This document shows, piece after piece, positions 1-6,436 of a DNA stretch of 64,000 bases. Where the stretch lies: positions 1 through 64,000 of the forward strand of contig CANNFR010000004.1 of assembly GCA_947503935.1 (NCBI GenBank), given 5' to 3'. The notes beneath the pieces were generated by a model that had not been told where the DNA came from, searched no databases, and saw nothing but the letters and a program-made list of their open reading frames with translations. Positions within the stretch are counted from its first letter, which is position 1, and each line of letters begins with the position of its first letter. A program made the translations under genes and the position numbers. The DNA comes from an uncultured Paracoccaceae bacterium (GTDB lineage Bacteria; Pseudomonadota; Alphaproteobacteria; Rhodobacterales; Rhodobacteraceae).

Positions 1-1
1 C

Positions 2-30
2 ATTCAAACCTCCATTTTGGAAGTTTGAAT
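2..30. other. Inverted repeat at the window edge
   Basis: Two 12-base arms (2-13 and 19-30) pair with one mismatch around a 5-base ATTTT loop. It could be a regulator-binding palindrome or a terminator stem for a gene outside the window. No gene reads into it from the visible side, and bases 31-270 hold no supported feature. Confidence 0.35.
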
Positions 31-270
31 CAGAAATCAGAGCCAATGGGAATCCTGAATGTCCACAGACCCTAGCAAAGTCCATGCAGGTATTACGGCT
101 AAGTTTATCGCAGAGAACAGCATTTCGTAGGTCATATTTGATGGTCTCCACTAAGTCGCGAGCCAGCCAGACGAGCGGGCGAGAAGGATCTTACAACATC
201 AGACCTCGCTCCAGGAGTTTAAGGCTTGTATTACGGCGATCCGTTGAATCTGCGGGGGCATTTTTGGCGT

Positions 271-621
271 TCAACGGCCTAGCAACGCAAGCATTGCCGT
301 CACGAACAATGCATAACCTCCAAAGTGACGGCCACGAGTTGACCAGACGTTCCCCGCTGCTCCTACCACATACAGAAATGAAACTGTCACTGCGGCGAGA
401 AAACGCCCGGCTGGGTCGAGGAGAAATGGAGCCAAAAGTAACCCAATGCCACCTACAAACCAGTACACGGTGCTCATCTGAAAGACGGCGTAGTTAACGT
501 GCAGCAAGGTCGGGGAAACACCACTGACGTGCTTCAGAATTTTGTGATGTCCTATATGTCCATGTGCAATCGCTATCAACATTCCGGCTACGCCTGCCAG
601 CATTAAGAAGAAATCACTCAT
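271..621 (-). CDS. Small multi-pass membrane protein, unknown function
   Basis: The 116-residue product is hydrophobic, with about four predicted membrane segments (near residues 5-20, 40-62, 66-88 and 98-115) and a His-rich stretch AHGHIGHH after the first. I place the start at 621 because GGAGGGG lies just upstream; the longer reading from 633 begins inside the palindrome at 630-647. It is divergent from a TetR-family gene and is its likely target. Small membrane proteins paired with TetR regulators are often linked to drug or stress response, but nothing in the sequence identifies a substrate. No family recognised. Confidence 0.65.
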   Translation of the reverse strand: MSDFFLMLAGVAGMLIAIAHGHIGHHKILKHVSGVSPTLLHVNYAVFQMSTVYWFVGGIGLLLAPFLLDPAGRFLAAVTVSFLYVVGAAGNVWSTRGRHFGGYALFVTAMLALLGR

Positions 622-629
622 GCGCCCCT

Positions 630-647
630 CCATACAGTTATGTATGG
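630..647. promoter_or_regulatory. Perfect palindrome in a divergent promoter, likely TetR operator
   Basis: CCATACA and TGTATGG form perfect 7-base arms around a 4-base spacer. The site lies between the membrane-protein start (621, minus) and the TetR start (699, plus), as expected for an autoregulated divergent pair. Binding is inferred from position and symmetry only. Confidence 0.55.
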
Positions 648-698
648 TGGTTACATTAAGTGCTGGGGTGGGTCAAGACAGGTGTGTATAGTGGGTTC

Positions 699-1235
699 AT
701 GACTATCCGCATGACTAAAGAGAAATGGGTGCAACACGGCCTAAAATCCCTCGAAAAAAGGGGTTTTAGTGCTCTCAAAGCCGAACCGATGGCAAAGGAA
801 CTGAAAGTGTCTCGCGGCAGCTTTTATTGGCACTTCACGGATATTGGCGAATTTCAAAAAGACGTGCTTGAACTCTGGCGGCAACGCACAACCCTACAAG
901 TGATCGTCGACATCGAAGGTTCTGGCGACAAGTCGGGCCGCCTAAATGTGTTGATGCAAAGAGCATTCAATGCAGGCAGGGATTTAGAGCGGGCTGTCAG
1001 GGCATGGGCAATACGGAATCCTGATGTCGCCGAAGTCGTCACTAGGGTCGACATCGAGCGGATAAACTACATTTGTGAATTGCTGATGTCAGAGGGTGTT
1101 TTGGAACCGGACGTGAGGAGCAAAGCCACATTTTTTTACTGGGCCTATCTGGGTCAAACGATGACGGCGATTGGCAATGTAAATCAATTGGCAGATTCTG
1201 ATGTCGAGAAGATAGTTTCTCTACTTTTACTTTGA
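699..1235 (+). CDS. TetR/AcrR-family transcriptional regulator
   Basis: The 178-residue product has an N-terminal TetR helix-turn-helix: KW at the first helix, then AKELKVSRGSFYWHF as the recognition region, where the Y-W-HF signature is typical. The remaining residues form the variable ligand and dimer domain. ATG 699 is chosen over the ORF opening at 660 because the protein then begins right before the first helix; ATG 711 is also possible. It probably represses the divergent membrane gene through the palindrome at 630-647. The ligand is unknown. Confidence 0.85.
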   Translation: MTIRMTKEKWVQHGLKSLEKRGFSALKAEPMAKELKVSRGSFYWHFTDIGEFQKDVLELWRQRTTLQVIVDIEGSGDKSGRLNVLMQRAFNAGRDLERAVRAWAIRNPDVAEVVTRVDIERINYICELLMSEGVLEPDVRSKATFFYWAYLGQTMTAIGNVNQLADSDVEKIVSLLLL

Positions 1236-1761
1236 GCAGTTTCGAATGCGCGATTGGCTGCCATTCCTCCGTTGATTTCGTCCGTTTTGGCGTAGCCTTA
1301 GTGGCGCAATAACTCAGGTACCTATGCGTAAGCAGCTGTTGGAGCAACCGCAGCGAAGGTCCGCTAAGTCCCGCCGAACTGTGAGTTGGGCGGACAAATG
1401 ATTTTGCGGTGGCAGCGAATGGCGGCAATGCGAAAGCTGCATGCACCGCAGCGCCGATCAAGGAAACGGACGGCGGCTGTGGGCCGTTGAATGACGGTGG
1501 TGCCGGCGACGTCAAGCAGTGATGCGGCGGTGCCTCCGACGGCAGCCGTGAGCCCAACCCGGAAGTCACGATTTCTTGCTGCGGGCGCTCGCAGCACAGT
1601 CTTCGCCGCAGTGCCGTGAATATACATGCTGTCAAGCAGCGGACAAAAAAAACTTGTCCATCATTTGATCAATATCAAAACGCAAAGCTCAATGCGACTG
1701 CATGTTAAACGGACGAAAGTATGGCACAAGCATACTGTGCGGGCAAAACAGAGGAACTCAA
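1236..1761. other. Gene-free stretch with an FNR-type site
   Basis: No reading frame here has a credible start, ribosome site or family resemblance. ORFs on the minus strand (1042-1635) are Arg/Pro/Ser-rich and look like noise. The only clear signal is the palindrome at 1665-1678. Confidence 0.5.
1665..1678. promoter_or_regulatory. FNR/FixK-type box (TTGATCAATATCAA)
   Basis: Perfect match to TTGAT-N4-ATCAA, the consensus of FNR, FnrL and FixK activators. It ends 84 bases before the ATG of the small lipoprotein at 1762, so that gene is probably induced at low oxygen. Confidence 0.7.
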
Positions 1762-1914
1762 ATGAAAATCGGCCTGGTAATATCGTTGATCAGCGTTGTC
1801 ACAATCCTGTCGGGATGTGCGGAGGAGGACAGATATCCGATCTCTGGGGAAGAATGCGGACCGAACGACCCGGTCAAAGATATGTCAGTGCCCAATTGTC
1901 CGCCGGTTCTCTAG
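1762..1914 (+). CDS. Small lipoprotein (50 residues)
   Basis: The product begins MKIG, followed by a hydrophobic stretch and a lipobox LSGC with the lipidated Cys at about residue 18. The mature peptide of about 33 residues is acidic and carries two more Cys. The ATG at 1762 is preceded by GAGGAA at a good distance; an in-frame ATG at 1702 would bury the lipobox and is rejected. A perfect FNR-type box lies upstream. Small lipoproteins of this kind are common in Rhodobacteraceae but have no known function. Confidence 0.7.
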   Translation: MKIGLVISLISVVTILSGCAEEDRYPISGEECGPNDPVKDMSVPNCPPVL

Positions 1915-2224
1915 CGTTTGATCCCACGGTTTGATGGCGCGATGGTCAATGCAGCGGTTCTAAGATTGTCGCCCATCTTGTGACCATACATATGGCCAAC
2001 CACAAGCGGCTAAGTCGGCTGCGCAGCGAAAGCGGTCACTGATCCTAGCGGAGCAAACGACCGCTCCGTCCGCGTCTGTTGAGTTCGACTTAGGCGTAGT
2101 GAAAGGCATGAACGCCCGAACCCGTCGTTCATGTCTCGTGCGGCGAAGGTGCTGGGAGAGCCCCAAAGTGACGGATGCTGCGCCTTGCATGAATGTCGGC
2201 AAACAGGAACCTACAACCATTCAA
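1915..2224. other. Gene-free stretch
   Basis: I see no credible gene, repeat or promoter here. Short ORFs on both strands lack ribosome sites and overlap each other. Confidence 0.4.
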
Positions 2225-2434
2225 CTACTCTTTGCCTACCAAGATGATTGCTCCAATGCTCAACATCCCCAAGACAGACATTAGAGTGCACGCCTCGCGC
2301 AAGTTGGTTAGGTCCGAAATCATGCCATAGGCGATTGTGCCGATAGCAGTTGAGCCAAGGCCCACCATGACTGATGCAAAGGTGGTTCTCGAAATAGCTG
2401 ACACTTCGGCTATAATTTTCGATTTGCGTTTCAT
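2225..2434 (-). CDS. Possible small two-helix membrane protein
   Basis: The 69-residue product has a basic N-terminus (MKRKSK) followed by two hydrophobic segments at about residues 20-40 and 50-66, which fits a positive-inside hairpin. An AAGG sequence precedes the ATG. It overlaps a competing 128-residue frame on the same strand (2211-2597), which is not hydrophobic and less convincing. No family recognised; it could be spurious. Confidence 0.4.
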   Translation of the reverse strand: MKRKSKIIAEVSAISRTTFASVMVGLGSTAIGTIAYGMISDLTNLREACTLMSVLGMLSIGAIILVGKE

Positions 2435-2488
2435 GGATCGCCTTGTTCATCCCTTTGGGGCATTCGCGGCGGATTTGGCTGAGGCAAT

Positions 2489-3040
2489 GTGGTATCTGCA
2501 AGGAAAGACGCAAAATCTGGAAATCTATTGCGAAACTTGCAGTCTGCGACAGATGAAGCCCATTCGCTCGAGCAGTGCTACTCGGCTCAGATGGCAAAGC
2601 GGCTACTTGGGCATAGTTTTACGTCAGATGACTTTGCAACGACAGACAGGCTCTCACAAGACTTGTCCTATTTGTTTAAAGCTCCGTTGGAGAAAGACTT
2701 ACCGTTTCTTGGCACGCTTGAAGATCTATTTCAGCGTTCAGAAATGTTCTTTCTTTCCTACAATGGTAACATTCTTTTTGACGTTTTGGCACTGATGGAG
2801 CACATCCATGCTGGGCCCGAGGCTTTCCGAGCAGTTGAAAACTCGGCAGAGCGGTTTCGTCACGAAATTATTCTAGGAAAATTCAAGAAATTGAGCGCCG
2901 AGGGAACATTGAGAACATTAGCCTTTCTGCTGCTCATTTACCCAAAGGTATTTAAGCCTGCACGCAAAACGTTATCATCGACCAGTGATGCAGCTTCTAG
3001 ACTTTACAACGAGGCGCTAGAAATCACGGCCTCGTCGTAG
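2489..3040 (+). CDS. Hypothetical soluble helical protein
   Basis: The frame opens with GTG at 2489 and encodes 183 residues rich in Leu, Glu, Lys and Phe, with a pattern typical of amphipathic helices. The first in-frame ATG is at 2591, so the protein could be as short as 149 residues. I see no known motif, signal peptide or membrane segment. Base composition is clearly more AT-rich than in the genes right of 3.3 kb, which suggests a transferred gene. It is a single gene with no operon partner. No function is proposed. Confidence 0.55.
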   Translation: MVSARKDAKSGNLLRNLQSATDEAHSLEQCYSAQMAKRLLGHSFTSDDFATTDRLSQDLSYLFKAPLEKDLPFLGTLEDLFQRSEMFFLSYNGNILFDVLALMEHIHAGPEAFRAVENSAERFRHEIILGKFKKLSAEGTLRTLAFLLLIYPKVFKPARKTLSSTSDAASRLYNEALEITASS

Positions 3041-3334
3041 CATAATCATGCCCAATCTTGTTGATCTTCGGGGCGAATCTGTTTTTAGAATAAGCAGACA
3101 TTCACGTGTGGCGCAGCATCCCGTGATACGGTGCATGCCAATGTCGGGTTTTCGTTGTGGGAGGGTACGACGGATCGGAGGAACTGTCATGCAAACACCA
3201 AATACCCACCATTCGCGCACTTCGCCCGGCTTGGAACAAGGGGTGCATCGTCGGCCAGAAACGCCCCCTTAAGTCGAAACACGTTTGGGCTCACTCAACG
3301 ACCGCATCGCCGGCAAATGGGCGTTTGAAATTCG

Positions 3335-3709
3335 CTAGCGATCCGAACCCACGTCCGGTGGGTCATCGTAGACCGACCATCCGAAATCTCCTCCGCTTTC
3401 CGGCAGATCCTTTTTGGTCAGGTTTCGGGCCAAATAGGCCTTGGCGATGAAATTCGCCGTGATCGGCGCCGTCAGGAACAGAAACAGCGAGATCAGAAGC
3501 TCGTGCACCGAGACGTGCCCGGTCTCGGCATAGAAGAAAATCATTGAAGCAATCAGGACACCGCCGACGCCCAGGGTTGTGGCCTTGGTCGGGGCATGCA
3601 GGCGTTGCAGCGTATGTTTGAGTTTGACCAGACCGTAGGAGCCCACGAAGCCGAAGATGCCACTGACGACAAGGGCAATCGAGATGAGGATTTCTGCAGC
3701 AAAGCTCAT
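3335..3709 (-). CDS. mnhG: Mrp-type Na+/H+ antiporter subunit G
   Basis: The 124-residue product is a three-helix membrane protein of the MnhG/PhaG family, with the family core GSYGLVKLKHTLQRLHAPTK near residues 23-42. I start at ATG 3709, which gives the usual N-terminus with the first helix directly after it; the ORF extends to 3790 but that extension is not membrane-like and overlaps mnhF. It is the last gene of the minus-strand Mrp operon. MnhG is needed for the antiporter complex; its exact role is unsettled. Confidence 0.9.
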   Translation of the reverse strand: MSFAAEILISIALVVSGIFGFVGSYGLVKLKHTLQRLHAPTKATTLGVGGVLIASMIFFYAETGHVSVHELLISLFLFLTAPITANFIAKAYLARNLTKKDLPESGGDFGWSVYDDPPDVGSDR

Positions 3710-3719
3710 GTTTTCAGCC

Positions 3720-3989
3720 CTATTCGATAATGTCGCCGCGCAGCAGGAAGCGGCAATATGCAACTGTTGAAACGAACCCGACCATGGCAATCAGCATCGC
3801 AGCCTCGAAATAGATCGCGGTGCCGCGCCAGACTCCATACAGCACCAAAAGGGCGATCACATTGATCACCATGGTATCAAGCGCCAAGATGCGGTCGGCC
3901 TCGTCCGGACCGACGGCCAGGCGCCAGAGGTCCAGCAGAAGAGCAATGCCGTAGCAGCCCGCCGCGAAGAGAAGGGCGTATTCTAACAT
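3720..3989 (-). CDS. mnhF: Mrp-type Na+/H+ antiporter subunit F
   Basis: The 89-residue product has three membrane helices and the MnhF hallmark of GPDEADRILALDTMV around residues 27-41, where an Asp-Arg pair lies near the membrane. It overlaps mnhE by 7 bases, indicating coupled translation, and mnhG follows 10 bases on. In the heteromeric Mrp complex the small E, F and G subunits form one side of the assembly and are required for Na+/H+ exchange. Confidence 0.93.
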   Translation of the reverse strand: MLEYALLFAAGCYGIALLLDLWRLAVGPDEADRILALDTMVINVIALLVLYGVWRGTAIYFEAAMLIAMVGFVSTVAYCRFLLRGDIIE

Positions 3990-4477
3990 GGGAAGATCTC
4001 CATAAGGCGACGCTCATAGCGGGTCTTGATCTCGTCGCGGACAGCAGCGGGATCGTCGGTGTGAAGGCAGTGCACAAGGATCGCGCTGCCATCGGCCGAG
4101 AGCATCGCGGATACCGTTCCAGGCGTCATCGTTATGGTGCCCGCAAGCACGGTGATCGCCTCGGCCGATTTGAGTTCAAGCGGAATGGGTATCCATTGCG
4201 ACCGAATTGTCGGCTCCCGCTTGAATAAGATGATCATGGCCACCTGAACGTTCGCCACGACGATATCCCACAGCACGATCAAGATGTATTCCGCAACCTT
4301 CAGCGGCCGGGCGATGGTGGGACGGTCCGGCCAATAGGCAGCCGTCAGCATCGGGATCACCAGGCCAAAGACCGTGCCAAGGATCAGGTTGCCCAGTGTG
4401 AATGTGTTCACCAGACCCAGCCACACCAGGATCAGCGTCAGGCTTAGAAGCGGGTGTGGGATCAATCGGGTCAGCAT
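3983..4477 (-). CDS. mnhE: Mrp-type Na+/H+ antiporter subunit E
   Basis: The 164-residue product has N-terminal membrane helices followed by a cytosolic domain with the MnhE sequence AITVLAGTITMTPGTVSAM around residues 109-127. Size and domain order match the family. It lies 3 bases after mnhD and overlaps mnhF, inside the operon A/B-C-D-E-F-G. Confidence 0.93.
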   Translation of the reverse strand: MLTRLIPHPLLSLTLILVWLGLVNTFTLGNLILGTVFGLVIPMLTAAYWPDRPTIARPLKVAEYILIVLWDIVVANVQVAMIILFKREPTIRSQWIPIPLELKSAEAITVLAGTITMTPGTVSAMLSADGSAILVHCLHTDDPAAVRDEIKTRYERRLMEIFPC

Positions 4478-4480
4478 GGC

Positions 4481-6073
4481 TCAGTGATCCTCCTCAACGG
4501 CGACATCAGCATCCCCCGCGGCCTGAACGTCAACTTCCACTGGGCTGAGGACGGCGTCGACATACCCCTGGCGATCAAAGAGTTGGGCGGAGGTGTCGCC
4601 CAGATAAGCGGACACGGGACCGGCGAAGATTGCAAGGCCTGCAAGCCCGGCCAAAGCCAGCATGACCGGGGCAACTTGCGCCGTCGTCGCGGGTGGTGGC
4701 AGGGCCAAGACGGCATCTGCTTCAGCGTCTCCCTCGGTGGCCTGTCCAGTCATCGCTGTGGATTTCCAGAACAGGATACTTCCCGCGCGCGCAAAGCCCA
4801 AGATCGTCAGAAGTGACCCGACCAGGATCGCGGACCAGGCCCAGCCGATGAAGCCGGGCTCTCTCAGTGCGTCGAGGATGAGCAGCTTGCCCAGGAACCC
4901 GCTGAGCGGCGGCATACCGGCCATGGCAATTGCTGCGGCGAAAAACAGCGCCGCGAACAGGCCGTTTTGGACAGTCGCGGGCTGGGGGCGGAGCATGTCC
5001 GTCGACCGCCGTGAAACGACGAGATCGGCGACCAGAAACAGACAGGCCGCCGCGAAGGTCGAATGGACCAGGTAGTAGAGCGCGGCGGCTGTCGCATTGG
5101 GCGAGAACATCGCGACCGCGACCAGCAGAGCACCCATCGATCCCACGACCGAAAACGCGATCAGCGGCATCAGGCGGCGCGCCCCAAGGACCCCGACCGC
5201 CCCCAGGGCGATCGTCACGATGGCCGCCGGGAACAGCCATGTGGCCGCCAGATCCTCCGTTCCGGGGCTCCCCGGTCCGAACGCCGTGGTGTGAATCCGC
5301 AAGATCGCGTACGCGCCGACCTTGGTCATGATCGCGAAAAGGGCCGCGACCGGCGCAGGGGCGTTCGCATAGGTGGCGGGCAGCCAGAACTGCACCGGAA
5401 ACAGGGCCGCTTTCACGGCGAAGACGATCAAAAGCAAGATGACCGCAACGCGGACAAGGGCGGCCTCCTCAACCGGGATTTCGGGGATGCGCACGGCAAG
5501 ATCGGCGATGTTCAGCGTCCCGGTCGAGGCATAGAGCGTGCCCAGAGCGAATAGGAAAAGCGTCGATCCGGCCAGGTTCATGACCACATATTGCAGGCCC
5601 GCGCGCATGCGCGCCTTCCCGCCGGAGTGGATCATGAGCCCGTATGACGCAATCAACAGGACCTCGAAGAACACGAAGAGGTTGAAGATGTCGCCGGTCA
5701 GGAATGCGCCGCAAATCCCCATAAGCTGGAATTGGAACAGCGCATGGAAGTGGCGCCCCCGTGCGTCCCAGCCTGTGGCGATTGCGTGGATCAGAACGAT
5801 CAGAGCAAGCGTCGCGGTCAGAAGCACCATCAAGGCCGACAGCCGGTCAAGGACGAGGACAATGCCAAATGGCGCAGGCCAGTCGCCCAGCCGGTAGACA
5901 TGGGTCGTGCCGTCCGCTGCCATAAACGCAAGACCCACTGCGATGGCCAGCAAAACAGTGGTGCCCGCGACCGACGCCGTGCGCGCCAAGGTGATATCGT
6001 GGCGCATGACGAAGGCGATGATGGGCGCCAGCAAGGCCGGCAGGACGACCGGCAAGATGATCCAGTGCATCAC
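4481..6073 (-). CDS. mnhD: Mrp-type Na+/H+ antiporter subunit D
   Basis: The 530-residue polytopic protein (about 14 helices) is homologous to complex I NuoN/NuoM subunits. It carries the proton-channel core, including FVFFEVLLIASYG near residue 130 with the key Glu, and AALFPVQFWLPATYANAPAPVAALF near 222-246 with the conserved Lys preceding it. The stop of mnhC overlaps its start by 4 bases. The C-terminus ends in a long acidic tail, as often seen. Together with MnhA it forms the proton and sodium pathway. Confidence 0.95.
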   Translation of the reverse strand: MMHWIILPVVLPALLAPIIAFVMRHDITLARTASVAGTTVLLAIAVGLAFMAADGTTHVYRLGDWPAPFGIVLVLDRLSALMVLLTATLALIVLIHAIATGWDARGRHFHALFQFQLMGICGAFLTGDIFNLFVFFEVLLIASYGLMIHSGGKARMRAGLQYVVMNLAGSTLFLFALGTLYASTGTLNIADLAVRIPEIPVEEAALVRVAVILLLIVFAVKAALFPVQFWLPATYANAPAPVAALFAIMTKVGAYAILRIHTTAFGPGSPGTEDLAATWLFPAAIVTIALGAVGVLGARRLMPLIAFSVVGSMGALLVAVAMFSPNATAAALYYLVHSTFAAACLFLVADLVVSRRSTDMLRPQPATVQNGLFAALFFAAAIAMAGMPPLSGFLGKLLILDALREPGFIGWAWSAILVGSLLTILGFARAGSILFWKSTAMTGQATEGDAEADAVLALPPPATTAQVAPVMLALAGLAGLAIFAGPVSAYLGDTSAQLFDRQGYVDAVLSPVEVDVQAAGDADVAVEEDH

Positions 6074-6435
6074 GCGGACCCCTCGTTTTCGGCGTCAATA
6101 TCGTCCTCTTCAGGCTCGATATCGATCCGGTCGCTATCCGCTTCCAGAAACGCACCAAGCCCGATCATCACCAGTACGGCCGTCATCCCGAAGGAGATGA
6201 CGATCGCGGTCAGGACCAGCGCCTGCGGCAGCGGGTCGGTGTAAGTCGCCTCTCCGTACTTTGTGAGGATGGGCGACTGGTCGATGGCAAGCCGTCCACT
6301 GGCGAACAAGAAGACGTTCACCGCGTAGGACAGCAGCGCAAGACCAAGGATGACGGGGAACGTCCTGAGCCGCAGGAGCAAGTAGACCCCGCCAGCCGTC
6401 AGAACGCCGATACTGCTTGCGACGATAATCTCCAT
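6070..6435 (-). CDS. mnhC: Mrp-type Na+/H+ antiporter subunit C
   Basis: The 121-residue product has three membrane helices and resembles NuoK, including the LSYAVNVFLFASGR segment and DPLPQALVLTAIVISFG at the third helix. The last 25 residues are unusually acidic (repeated Glu/Asp). It begins 1 base after the fused A/B gene and overlaps mnhD by 4 bases, so the operon is tightly coupled. Confidence 0.94.
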   Translation of the reverse strand: MEIIVASSIGVLTAGGVYLLLRLRTFPVILGLALLSYAVNVFLFASGRLAIDQSPILTKYGEATYTDPLPQALVLTAIVISFGMTAVLVMIGLGAFLEADSDRIDIEPEEDDIDAENEGSA

Positions 6436-6436
6436 C

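Noticed and set aside
1042-1635. Minus-strand ORFs of 197 and 87 residues
   Set aside because: Low-complexity, no start signals, and the longer one overlaps the TetR gene.
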